The position numbers and the translations under genes were made by a program. Positions 24,463-33,173 of a stretch of 64,000 nt of DNA are shown in pieces. How positions within the stretch are numbered: position 1 is the first letter of the stretch; each line of letters starts with the position of its first letter. Location of the stretch: assembly GCA_035445085.1 (NCBI GenBank), contig DAOMQA010000005.1, forward strand, positions 1-64,000, written 5' to 3'. The notes under the pieces were generated by a model that was not told where the DNA came from, ran no database searches, and saw only the letters and a program-made list of their open reading frames with translations. Origin of the DNA: JBDHXE01 sp035445085 (GTDB lineage: Bacteria; Bacteroidota; Ignavibacteria; Kapaibacteriales; UBA2268).

Positions 24463-26730
24463 TTAACTAATAGGCAAAGATACAAAAAATTTACTACCTT
24501 TTCCTAATTCACTTTCTACAATAATCTCTCCACCCATAATTTTTGCTAATTCTTTGGAGATAGGAAGCCCTAAGCCATTTCCCTCATAACTTCTTGAAAT
24601 AGATGGTTCTAATTGATAGAATCGTTCAAAGATTTTATTCATATTTTCTGGGCTAATGCCAATACCAGTATCATAGACATAGAAGATAATATTATAATTA
24701 TCGATAGTATAGCCAACATTAATTTTGCCAAAATGAGTAAATTTAATAGCGTTGCTTATTAGATTTGATAGAATTTGATAAAGCCTTTTAGAGTCAGTAC
24801 GCAAAAAGCTACTGTCATCGTCTAATGCCAATTTATATTCAAATTCTAATTCTTTAGTAATTGCCTTTTCGTAATACTCTTCGTATAAATCAAGAATAAG
24901 TGAGTTAATAAGGACTGGTTTAATATTGAGAATAATCTGATCAGTTTCTATTTGTGATAATTCTAAAATATTATTAATAGTATCTAATAATCTAAAGCTA
25001 CTTAATTTTATTAATGCTACAAATTCTTTTATCTCTTCATTTTTTAAATCATCATTCTCAAGTAATTTTGAAAAACCAAGAATACCATTAAGTGGAGTAC
25101 GAATTTCGTGAGACATATTCTGTAAAAATGCAGTTTTTAATTGATCGCTTTCTTCTGCCCTATCTTTCGCTACTTTAAGCTCTTTTTCAAAAATCTTACG
25201 CTCGGAAATATCTCTACTTAAAATATACATTTTCTCAAATTCATTCTTATCATTATACAAGACAGTAGCGTTGTCTTCCCTCCACATATAGTCGCCAGCA
25301 AGCGATTTTGCCCTATATGAATAATTAAAATGCTTGATACCAGATTGTATTGAAGCATATATTTTTTTTGCTACTTCATCTCTATCATGAGGATGAATGA
25401 CGGCAGCATAGATTGCCTTGCCTATGGGTAATGCAAAGCTATTTCCTATATCAAATTGTTTGGTATAGGATGGTGAAAGATAAATAATATCAAAGTTATT
25501 ATCCATTACAATAATTGCATCACTTGTATTTTCGGCTATAAGTCTAAATTTTTCTTCACTTTCCCTAATTTTATCTTCTGCAGTTTTACTTTGTGTAATA
25601 TCTTGCGTAGTACCATAAAATTTAATATGCTTTCCGTCTTCATCAAAGATATTTATGCCATTTTCTTCGACCCATTTTACACGCCCATCCTTAAAGACCA
25701 AGCGATGAATACACAAATATTTTGTTTTGTTTTTGACCGAGTCAAGATATAGATTATGTATCATTTCTCTTTCTTTTTCTGGCACTAAGCTATAAAAATA
25801 CTCATAGTCTGCAAGCCCATTATTATTCTGTAACTCTAAAATTTCATACATTTCTTCAGACCAATGGACTTTATAAGTATCTATCTCCATGGTCCAACTT
25901 CCAATTTTAGCTATTTTTTGTGACTCATTCAATAAATCTAATAATTGATTTTTTTCGTTATCTAATTTCCTGATGTTGCTAATATCTTCAATTATTGATA
26001 ATAGATGTTTCTGCCCCTCTATTTCAATAACCCTAAAGGTTGTAAGAGTAGAAATGATAGAATTATCCTTGATTTTAAATTGTAGCTCTAAATTATCTAT
26101 TTGACCGTCCCGTTTAATCAAGCTCATAACTTTGTTTCTATCTTCACTTGATAGCCAGAAACCTACTTCTTGAGTAGTTTTTCCAATCAATTCACTTTTT
26201 TTAAACCCAGTTAAATTTTCGATGGCTTGGTTAGCCTCAATAATCTTGCCGTCTTCAATTTGGGTAATAAGTATAATATTAGGCGATGCGTCAAAAATAG
26301 TTCTAAATAGTGCTTCGCTATTTTTAATATTCTGCTGTGCTTGAGTCATTTCAGTAATATCTTTTATAATTACTAAAATTGATGGCTGCGAGTTATAAAT
26401 TATAGATTGAGAATGCACTTCCAATGTCTTTTGCTTATTATCTAAAGTGTCTATGCTTACTACACCGAATCCTAAGCCATTATTTTGCTGTATTTGCCTC
26501 ATTCTTCCAATTGAGGCAGCTACCGAAGTTTTAACTAATAATTGATTGATATGTAAAGTTGAATAATCGTAGCCTGACGGGGCACCGATAAGTCTAAGAG
26601 ATGCTTCATTCATAAATTCAATTTTACCATTTGTATGTATTATAGCTGCTTCTGGATTTAAATTAAGTAGCTCTTTATATACTTGAAGGTAATCTTCTTC
26701 AGAATTTATAGATAGCTTTCTATCTTTCAT
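24463..26730 (-). CDS. Multi-PAS hybrid-less sensor histidine kinase
   Basis: Cytoplasmic sensor kinase of 755 residues with no transmembrane segment and no receiver domain. Four PAS/PAC repeats lie at about 12-130, 138-260, 270-385 and 388-510 (for example FRTIFDASPNIILI and FRLIAENTSDAIIV). They are followed by a HisKA domain with FLQNMSHEIRTPLNGILGFSKLL (phospho-accepting His about 541) and an HATPase with N box LISNAIKFT, G1 DTGIGISPENMNKIFERFYQ and G2 GNGLGLPISKELAKIMGG. All catalytic boxes look intact. No response regulator is adjacent, so its partner is unknown. It is upstream of the PNGase F-like gene in the same direction. Confidence 0.92.
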   Translation of the reverse strand: MKDRKLSINSEEDYLQVYKELLNLNPEAAIIHTNGKIEFMNEASLRLIGAPSGYDYSTLHINQLLVKTSVAASIGRMRQIQQNNGLGFGVVSIDTLDNKQKTLEVHSQSIIYNSQPSILVIIKDITEMTQAQQNIKNSEALFRTIFDASPNIILITQIEDGKIIEANQAIENLTGFKKSELIGKTTQEVGFWLSSEDRNKVMSLIKRDGQIDNLELQFKIKDNSIISTLTTFRVIEIEGQKHLLSIIEDISNIRKLDNEKNQLLDLLNESQKIAKIGSWTMEIDTYKVHWSEEMYEILELQNNNGLADYEYFYSLVPEKEREMIHNLYLDSVKNKTKYLCIHRLVFKDGRVKWVEENGINIFDEDGKHIKFYGTTQDITQSKTAEDKIRESEEKFRLIAENTSDAIIVMDNNFDIIYLSPSYTKQFDIGNSFALPIGKAIYAAVIHPHDRDEVAKKIYASIQSGIKHFNYSYRAKSLAGDYMWREDNATVLYNDKNEFEKMYILSRDISERKIFEKELKVAKDRAEESDQLKTAFLQNMSHEIRTPLNGILGFSKLLENDDLKNEEIKEFVALIKLSSFRLLDTINNILELSQIETDQIILNIKPVLINSLILDLYEEYYEKAITKELEFEYKLALDDDSSFLRTDSKRLYQILSNLISNAIKFTHFGKINVGYTIDNYNIIFYVYDTGIGISPENMNKIFERFYQLEPSISRSYEGNGLGLPISKELAKIMGGEIIVESELGKGSKFFVSLPIS

Positions 26731-26867
26731 ATATCAAATTATAATAAAAACTTTACTCATAAGCCTAAAATAGCAAATTTAACTCACTTTTCATAAATAT
26801 ATTTATCAATTATTTAATTTTTCCTCATTCTTTCGTCATAAAGAATACGTTATAATGGTTTTTGTTT

Positions 26868-27233
26868 ATGAAAGAAATTTTAGTTTTAATTTTCACTGGC
26901 TTATTTGTTGGTGTAATGAGTGGATATTTAGGTATTGGTGGTGGCGTTATTATTGTTCCAATCCTAGTAAGTATTTTAGGCTATAGCCAACAAACAGCCC
27001 AAGGAACTTCCTTGGCTATTTTATTGCCCCCAATAAGTATTATGGCAGTAATTAATTATTACGATGCAGGATATGTAGACATAAAAGCAACAATTATAAT
27101 GATTATTACATTTATGATTGGTAGTTATTTTTCGTCAAAATCAGCTGTAACCTTAGATACTAGCTATCTAAAAAAGGGCTTTGCTATATTTTTAATAATC
27201 TACGCTCTATATATTTTGTTTATTGATAAATAG
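26868..27233 (+). CDS. Half-size TSUP (TauE/SafE-family) membrane protein
   Basis: Predicted inner-membrane transporter of the sulfite/sulfur-compound exporter family. Only 121 residues and about four hydrophobic helices, corresponding to one TSUP repeat; full members have two repeats and about 250 residues. The repeat signature MSGYLGIGGGVIIVPILV (about residues 16-33) and QTAQGTSLAILLPPI (about 41-55) are clear. The ATG at 26868 is used because the open frame extends only two codons further to a TTG. It reads to a normal stop with no second half downstream, so it probably works as a homodimer. Substrate unknown. Confidence 0.85.
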   Translation: MKEILVLIFTGLFVGVMSGYLGIGGGVIIVPILVSILGYSQQTAQGTSLAILLPPISIMAVINYYDAGYVDIKATIIMIITFMIGSYFSSKSAVTLDTSYLKKGFAIFLIIYALYILFIDK

Positions 27234-27242
27234 ATATTTTTA

Positions 27243-29078
27243 TTACTTTTTTAGTTCATTTATTGAGTTCAAGATTCGTACATCTTGATTAATTTTATAA
27301 GATAAATTCAGAGCTTTTAAAGTAGATATTTTATCTTTTTGCATATTAAAATATGTTGCTGCGGATAATAAATTAGAAGCACAAATATTTACTATTCCAG
27401 AGTCTAAATAATTCATTTTTAGAGTATTTTTTGACTGTATAAACCTATCTAACAGTTTGTTATTAAAATTATATACCGAACTATCAATACTTTTGCTAAG
27501 TTTAAAACTTAAGCCTTTAGGAGTTATATGATAGCCCTTATAAATTTCAGGTTCAGTTTCTAAAATATCAATTCCAATATATATAGGTCTCGTATCAATA
27601 TTTTTTTCGATTATAGAACGAAAAACCTCAATATAGTGATTTTGAATTAATGGATAGCTCATTGGGTCGCTACCACTTTCAAATTTACTTAAATCTAATT
27701 GGTAATTCTGAAATTCTCTTTTCGATGTGTTGTATAATGCTGGATATAGTCTTTCAAATTGTAAGGGGTACCACGTGCGTCGCATTAATTCTTTTTCAAC
27801 TATAGTAATATCTTTACGGTAATTTTCTACATTTTGATAGTATATCATAGCAGAATTAAAATAATCCCATTGGGCTGTAATAATAATTGCGTTTGAATCT
27901 AAAGTAGAGCACACAGCTTTTGTATAATCTTCTACCAAATAATTATTGCTTTGATTGCTTACGTCTAAATTAAATATAATGTTAATTAGTGGTAATAATA
28001 GAGCTATGGGCAAAATTAATTTCCCTACTTTCTCGAATAAGAAAACTATTCCCAAACCAGAGAAGATTATTAGAATTAAAATTGACAATGCAAAGTACGC
28101 ATCAATATCGTGTATTGAATAATTAATAGCATAAAAGAAATTAAACACTGCACTAATTAGTAAAAAAGATAACACGTCTTTATTTATCTTGAATAATCTA
28201 TATACTCCAATGAGTGATGTAAAAATACCAAATACTCCAAGTTGATAAGGTAGATTAGAAAAATAATTTATTATATTTTTATCTAAATTTTCACCAGAAA
28301 ACATCCATATTTGATATTGTTTGCCTTGTATATGATATAATAACTCGTTTAATCCTCTATGTACCCAACCCCAATTAACCGTTGGCAGAGATGCTGAACG
28401 TAATGGTAAATATAAATAAAAAGATAATCCAATTATTAAGGGTATGAATAATAGTAGGAATGTTTTTAACTCGATTCTATTTATTGAAAATGACTTTCCC
28501 AAATCAATGAAAAAGAAGTATATAATTCCAGGTATAATAAATATTATACTTAGGTGATTTGCAAAGCCTAAACCAATTAATAAGCTAACAACATACCAAT
28601 AAGATTTATTTTCAAACCTCGATTTGATAGCATAAAGAATAATTAACGAGAAGATTAGCACTTGCAATGGGTACACTTCAATTGAATTGGATAGTTGCCA
28701 TATTATTAGGGCGGAAGCAAACAACAAAGCTGTAAAGAAACTAATAAAGAATTTAAGATAGATTGTTAAGTTAGTAAAGTCTAATATCTTTTTTACGATA
28801 CATTGAAGCACACCTACCGAAATTGCTATAAACACAGCTGACAGTACATTTTGTTGAAAAATTGGCGAGTTATTTATTGGCAATAGCGACCATATATGAG
28901 AAAGCAGAATAAATAAAGGATAGCCTGTAGGATGCGCTATACCAAGTGTAATTGCAGCCGATGCAAGTTCGCCACTATCAGTAAAAAATACACTTGGTGC
29001 TAAAGTTAGAACATATAATACAAATGCAATTAAACTAGAAACTATTGCAACAATGTAATTTTTATAACTTTCTTTCAT
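27243..29078 (-). CDS. DUF2723-family polytopic membrane protein (GT-C-like)
   Basis: 611-residue integral membrane protein with about eleven hydrophobic segments and a soluble C-terminal part after about residue 370. The N-terminal signature TLAPSVFFTDSGELASAAITLGIAHPTGYPLF (about 25-56) is diagnostic of DUF2723, a family common in Bacteroidota. The first luminal loop with Asp residues (FTDSGE) resembles the active loop of GT-C glycosyltransferases, including protein O-mannosyltransferases, so a role in periplasmic glycosylation is plausible but not shown. Start is supported by a GGGAG eight bases upstream. Its start lies two bases after the mltG stop, so the two are cotranscribed. Confidence 0.85.
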   Translation of the reverse strand: MKESYKNYIVAIVSSLIAFVLYVLTLAPSVFFTDSGELASAAITLGIAHPTGYPLFILLSHIWSLLPINNSPIFQQNVLSAVFIAISVGVLQCIVKKILDFTNLTIYLKFFISFFTALLFASALIIWQLSNSIEVYPLQVLIFSLIILYAIKSRFENKSYWYVVSLLIGLGFANHLSIIFIIPGIIYFFFIDLGKSFSINRIELKTFLLLFIPLIIGLSFYLYLPLRSASLPTVNWGWVHRGLNELLYHIQGKQYQIWMFSGENLDKNIINYFSNLPYQLGVFGIFTSLIGVYRLFKINKDVLSFLLISAVFNFFYAINYSIHDIDAYFALSILILIIFSGLGIVFLFEKVGKLILPIALLLPLINIIFNLDVSNQSNNYLVEDYTKAVCSTLDSNAIIITAQWDYFNSAMIYYQNVENYRKDITIVEKELMRRTWYPLQFERLYPALYNTSKREFQNYQLDLSKFESGSDPMSYPLIQNHYIEVFRSIIEKNIDTRPIYIGIDILETEPEIYKGYHITPKGLSFKLSKSIDSSVYNFNNKLLDRFIQSKNTLKMNYLDSGIVNICASNLLSAATYFNMQKDKISTLKALNLSYKINQDVRILNSINELKK

Positions 29079-29080
29079 CT

Positions 29081-30091
29081 CTAATTCTCCCGACTTTTCT
29101 TGAATTGCTTTACATAATCTAAATGTCTATTATAGCTTTCGGAGAAATTATGCAATCCACTACCATCATTTTTTGCTACCATATATAAATAATTATTATC
29201 TTCAGGGTATAATGTAGCAATAATTGAATTTAATGACGGGTTATTGATTGGAGCTGGTGGTAAACCAACATATCTATAAGTATTATATGGGTTATCAATT
29301 TTTAAATCATTTTTTGTAAGCCTACTCTTAGAACCAATAGCGTATTGAACTGTTGGGTCGGCTTGTAAAAGCATATTTATTCTTAATCTATTATGATATA
29401 ACCCACTGACTTTAGCACGTTCGTCAGGAACAGTAGTTTCAGCCTCGACTATCGATGCTAAGGTAATAATCTGATGCTTAGAGAAGCCAAGGAAATTGGC
29501 TTGCTGTTCGTAGCTTTCTTTCCACTTACTTACTTGCTCACTCAATAGTGTATTTAGAATTTTTGATATTGGGGTATTAGGTATAAAATTATAAGTAGAT
29601 GGATAAATATAACCTTCAATAGAATTTGCCTTAATATTGTACTTAGCTAAAAGTTCCTTATTATGAGATAAATTAATAAACTCCGTAGAATCTATATTAA
29701 GCTTATTTTTGAATATCGAAGCATATTCAAAAATATTCATACCTTCTGGTAAAGTTATCTTTATTGAATATAAGTTTTTACCTTCTAAAATAGAATTAAT
29801 CAATTCATAGTTACTAATATTCGCAGGAAATTTATAGTACCCTGCTTGCAAGAATGAATTATCTTTAATCTTTAAAAAACCTATAAAATAATAATAGATT
29901 AATTTTGGGTTTAAATATCCTATTTTATTTAATTCATCGATAATAGCCTCCGATGATTGCCCCTTTTTAATTTCAAATATTATATCTTGATTTACAGGTT
30001 TGTCTGATAAAATGTAATTAAAAAATAAAAGGAAAGATACAATAATTATAATCAACCCCAGCGAAGAGTATAGTAATATTTTATTTTTCAT
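29081..30091 (-). CDS. mltG: Endolytic murein transglycosylase MltG
   Basis: Inner-membrane enzyme that cuts nascent peptidoglycan strands and sets their length. The 336-residue protein has an N-terminal membrane anchor (about residues 7-28), a LysM-like subdomain (about 40-110) and the YceG catalytic domain with ASIVEAETTVPDERAKVSGLYHNRL (about 212-236; the Glu after VEA is the catalytic candidate), LQADPTVQYAIG (about 242-253) and NTYRYVGLPPAPINNPSL. It is upstream of and nearly abuts the DUF2723 gene. Confidence 0.94.
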   Translation of the reverse strand: MKNKILLYSSLGLIIIIVSFLLFFNYILSDKPVNQDIIFEIKKGQSSEAIIDELNKIGYLNPKLIYYYFIGFLKIKDNSFLQAGYYKFPANISNYELINSILEGKNLYSIKITLPEGMNIFEYASIFKNKLNIDSTEFINLSHNKELLAKYNIKANSIEGYIYPSTYNFIPNTPISKILNTLLSEQVSKWKESYEQQANFLGFSKHQIITLASIVEAETTVPDERAKVSGLYHNRLRINMLLQADPTVQYAIGSKSRLTKNDLKIDNPYNTYRYVGLPPAPINNPSLNSIIATLYPEDNNYLYMVAKNDGSGLHNFSESYNRHLDYVKQFKKSREN

Positions 30092-30163
30092 TTCGTTTAT
30101 ATTGCTGTTTGGTAATATAGTTTTTAAAAATCTATAAAATTAAAATTTTCAATTTACAAATTT

Positions 30164-30169
30164 AAGGAG
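30164..30169 (+). promoter_or_regulatory. Shine-Dalgarno for a GTG start (OsmC-family gene)
   Basis: AAGGAG six bases before GTG at 30176. The strong site supports an uncommon start codon where no nearby ATG exists. Confidence 0.6.
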
Positions 30170-30175
30170 AATTTT

Positions 30176-30571
30176 GTGGGAATTAGAGTTTTTTTTGCAG
30201 GAAATAAAAAAGTTTATGCTGATTTAGGTAGCTTTGTAGTAGAAACAGACCAACCTCAACGTGTTGGTGGCGATGGAAGCGCCCCCTCTCCATATGAATT
30301 ATTCTTAGCTTCTTTAGCTACTTGCGCTGGAATATACGTTAAAGGTTTTTGCGATAGCAGAGATATAAAGGCAGATGATATTGAGTTATATCAAGATTTG
30401 AAATGGGATACAATTAAACAATCGCCTAGTGAAATTAATATTGAGATAAGAGTTCCCGATAGCTTCCCTCCTAATTATTATGATGCCTTAGTAAACACCG
30501 TCAATAAGTGCGCTGTTAAAAAGACAATCCAAGAGCAACCAAATTTTAATGTAAAAACAGTTGTCAAATAG
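30176..30571 (+). CDS. OsmC-family protein
   Basis: Small peroxidase-fold protein of 131 residues, of the OsmC/YhfA group. The segment GGDGSAPSPYELFLASLATCAGIYVKGFC (about residues 31-59) carries the two cysteines, in the family positions used for thiol-based reduction of organic hydroperoxides in OsmC and Ohr. The substrate of the YhfA-like branch is not defined. GTG start with a strong AAGGAG site. Monocistronic, ending at a bidirectional hairpin shared with hppA. Confidence 0.9.
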   Translation: MGIRVFFAGNKKVYADLGSFVVETDQPQRVGGDGSAPSPYELFLASLATCAGIYVKGFCDSRDIKADDIELYQDLKWDTIKQSPSEINIEIRVPDSFPPNYYDALVNTVNKCAVKKTIQEQPNFNVKTVVK

Positions 30572-30606
30572 TTACATAGATATATTCTATTTTCTATTTA
30601 AAAATA

Positions 30607-30633
30607 AATGGCAGCCATAATCTGGCTGCCATT
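30607..30633. terminator. Bidirectional terminator between OsmC gene and hppA
   Basis: AATGGCAGCCA (30607-30617) pairs with TGGCTGCCATT (30623-30633) around a 5-base loop. It is GC-rich for this genome; on the minus strand it is followed by TATTTTTAAATA. Confidence 0.8.
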
Positions 30634-30657
30634 AGATATATATTCTATCAGTCAGAC

Positions 30658-32856
30658 CTACATAGATGCTAAAATTGGCGCTAAGACTAAGGCAACGATA
30701 GACATTAATTTAATTAAAATATTAATAGATGGTCCGGACGTATCTTTAAATGGATCGCCTACTGTATCACCAGTTACAGCTGCTTTATGGGCTTCAGAGC
30801 CTTTGTAATATACTACACCATCAATATTTACGCCTTCTTCAAACATTTTTTTAGCGTTATCCCATGCTCCACCAGCATTCGATTGAAATATAGCCAAAAG
30901 TACTCCCACTACCGTCACACCAGCTAGCATCCCCGCCAAAGTTTCTGGTCCAAATGTGAAACCAACAACTGCCGGTGCCACAACTGCTAAAAAGCCTGGG
31001 GCTATCATTTCTTTAAGTGCGGCAACTGTTGATATTTCTACGCATTTAGCATATTCTGCTTTTCCTTCTGCTTCGTGATATATTTTTAAATCAGCTTCAG
31101 TCCAATCCTCTAATTCTTTGCCTTCATTTTTTTTGAATACAGTTAAGGCAGCTTTTAATTGTGGTATTTCGTTAAATTGCCTCCTAACTTCAGTAATCAT
31201 AGAACGTGCAGCACGCCCAACAGCACCCATTGCTAATGCTGAAAATATAAATGGAAGGGTGCCACCTATAAATACTCCAGAAATGACATCAGCTTTAGAA
31301 ATATCAATAGATTTAATGTTAGCAGAGGTCATATATGCACCAAATAACGCTAAAGCAGTAAGAGCTGCCGAACCAATTGCAAAGCCTTTCCCGATTGCTG
31401 CCGTAGAGTTACCAACAGCATCTAATTTATCTGTTCTTGATCTTACATCTTTTGGTAGTTCACTCATTTCGGCGATACCGCCAGCGTTGTCCGAAATAGG
31501 ACCATATGCATCTACTGCTAATTGAATGCCTGTTGTAGCAAGCATACCAACCGCAGCAATAGCAATACCATACAGGTTAGCAAACTCAAATGATACCATA
31601 ATAGCAATTATTATAAATAAGATTGGTATAGCAGTAGAATACATACCAGTACCCAAACCAGCTATAATATTTGTAGCAGAGCCAGTGATTGATTGCTCTG
31701 CAATTTTACGAACTGGTGTTTTGCCTAAACCAGTATAGTATTCGGTAATTAGGCCGATACCTACACCAGCTGCCAATCCTACAATAGTTGATAAAAATAT
31801 ACCAAATGATGTAATAATTTTTTGAGTACCATACAAAGGATCATCAAATACCCAGCTTGACGGAAGCATCCAAGTAATTAAGAAATACGATAGTACAATC
31901 ATTGCAACTGAAGCTATAAACGTACCTGTATTTAGTGCCTTCTGAGGATTTCCTCCTTCATTAACTCTTACAAAGAACGTTCCTAAAATTGAGACTAGAA
32001 TACCTGCCGCAGCTAAGAATAATGGTAATAATACAGCAGATAATCCTTTAAATGGAGCATTTGCAAATTCAGGTAATGCGTAGAAAGCTACACCAAGCAC
32101 CATACTTCCTAATATAGAGCCGACATAAGATTCAAATAAATCCGCCCCCATACCAGCAACATCACCGACGTTATCGCCAACATTATCTGCAATAGTAGCT
32201 GGATTAAGTGGGTGATCTTCTGGAATGCCTGCTTCTACTTTGCCTACTAAATCAGCTCCAACATCTGCTGCTTTAGTATAAATACCGCCGCCAACGCGGG
32301 CAAACAGTGCAATTGAAGAAGCACCAAACGAAAATCCCGTAATAATTGAAATAATTTTATTCAGTCCATGAATTTCATTTATCGAGAAAAAGAATTGGTA
32401 AATGATAAATAAAACACTTAAACCTAAAGTTCCAAGCCCAACAACACCCATACCCATCACTGAGCCTCCAGTAAAAGCAACATTAAGAGCTTTATTTAGC
32501 CCTTCTCTGGCTGCATTAGTTGTTCTCACATTTGCTTTAGTAGCTACATTCATTCCTATTTTTCCAGCTAAAGCCGATGATAAGGCTCCAACAATAAAAG
32601 AAATGGCTATTAAAGGGTGCGAATCTGCAACAACAGCTCCTTGCATACCTAATAAAATTGCAACAATAACAATAAATATTGCTATAACTTTATACTCGGC
32701 TCTTAAAAATGCGGCCGCTCCGTCTGCAATAAAAGTTGATATTTTTATCATTTTATCTGTCCCAGCAGGCTGGTCGGCTACCCATTTAGATTTAAGAAAA
32801 GTGTAAAATAATGCCAGTAATCCAGAAACTGGTATTAAGTAAATCAGATTATACAT
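30658..32856 (-). CDS. hppA: Membrane-bound ion-pumping pyrophosphatase, K+-dependent type
   Basis: Couples pyrophosphate hydrolysis to H+ or Na+ pumping across the inner membrane. The 732-residue protein has about sixteen helices. The substrate-binding block GGGIYTKAADVGADLVGKVEAGIPEDHPLNPATIADNVGDNVGDVAGMGADLFESY (about residues 188-243) is intact. In GNSTAAIGKG (about 480) the Ala and Gly positions that distinguish subfamilies read as the K+-dependent type (K+-independent enzymes have Lys there). K+-dependent members include both Na+ and H+ pumps, and I cannot separate these by eye. Divergently arranged with the P5C dehydrogenase gene across 317 bp. Confidence 0.95.
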   Translation of the reverse strand: MYNLIYLIPVSGLLALFYTFLKSKWVADQPAGTDKMIKISTFIADGAAAFLRAEYKVIAIFIVIVAILLGMQGAVVADSHPLIAISFIVGALSSALAGKIGMNVATKANVRTTNAAREGLNKALNVAFTGGSVMGMGVVGLGTLGLSVLFIIYQFFFSINEIHGLNKIISIITGFSFGASSIALFARVGGGIYTKAADVGADLVGKVEAGIPEDHPLNPATIADNVGDNVGDVAGMGADLFESYVGSILGSMVLGVAFYALPEFANAPFKGLSAVLLPLFLAAAGILVSILGTFFVRVNEGGNPQKALNTGTFIASVAMIVLSYFLITWMLPSSWVFDDPLYGTQKIITSFGIFLSTIVGLAAGVGIGLITEYYTGLGKTPVRKIAEQSITGSATNIIAGLGTGMYSTAIPILFIIIAIMVSFEFANLYGIAIAAVGMLATTGIQLAVDAYGPISDNAGGIAEMSELPKDVRSRTDKLDAVGNSTAAIGKGFAIGSAALTALALFGAYMTSANIKSIDISKADVISGVFIGGTLPFIFSALAMGAVGRAARSMITEVRRQFNEIPQLKAALTVFKKNEGKELEDWTEADLKIYHEAEGKAEYAKCVEISTVAALKEMIAPGFLAVVAPAVVGFTFGPETLAGMLAGVTVVGVLLAIFQSNAGGAWDNAKKMFEEGVNIDGVVYYKGSEAHKAAVTGDTVGDPFKDTSGPSINILIKLMSIVALVLAPILASM

Positions 32857-33126
32857 ACTAAATTCTTATAAAAATTAAACAAACATAATTTCACAATAAT
32901 AAGATAGAATCCGTTATACAATCATCTAAAATAGTTATTATTTATTTCCTAAAAAAATCGAAATCACAATATGAATTAAAATTCATAAAACTAAAATGAA
33001 ATTTTGAACTCAAATTATTTGGAATAATATTTTTGGAATTATCTTATTTTACTTATTAATACTATTTATTTTATTTTCTAAAATGTTACAATTATCATTA
33101 GTTTTTTTTAATTTAAGAATATTGCT

Positions 33127-33134
33127 TACTTTTG
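33127..33134 (+). promoter_or_regulatory. Possible -7 element for the P5C dehydrogenase gene
   Basis: TACTTTTG matches TAnnTTTG and lies 40 bases before the start codon. A matching TTG about 19 bases upstream is not present, so support is partial. Confidence 0.3.
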
Positions 33135-33162
33135 TAGAACAATTTATCTTCAATTAAAATGT

Positions 33163-33166
33163 GGAG
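33163..33166 (+). promoter_or_regulatory. Shine-Dalgarno deciding the P5C dehydrogenase start
   Basis: GGAG seven bases before ATG 33174, downstream of an in-frame ATG at 33159 that it cannot serve. Confidence 0.5.
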
Positions 33167-33173
33167 TAATGTA

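Larger units (their letters stand above)
32857..33173. other. Divergent intergenic region between hppA and pruA-like gene
   Basis: It holds an 18-base near-palindrome, TATGAATT (32970-32977) and AATTCATA (32980-32987) separated by AA. There is also a direct repeat TTTGGAATnAT at 33018-33028 and 33032-33042 (14-base period), and a TACTTTTG at 33127-33134 fitting the TAnnTTTG Bacteroidetes promoter element. No ORF or RNA is recognised. Confidence 0.4.

Noticed and set aside
26868..27233. TSUP gene as a pseudogene fragment
   Set aside because: It has a proper start, one complete repeat and a normal stop with no decayed second half downstream; treated as a real half-size gene.
31118..32806. Long open frames on the plus strand antisense to hppA (31118-31525, 31526-31738, 32402-32806)
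   Set aside because: They mirror the Ala/Gly/Ile-rich membrane protein on the other strand, have no family likeness and no ribosome sites; hppA itself is unmistakable.
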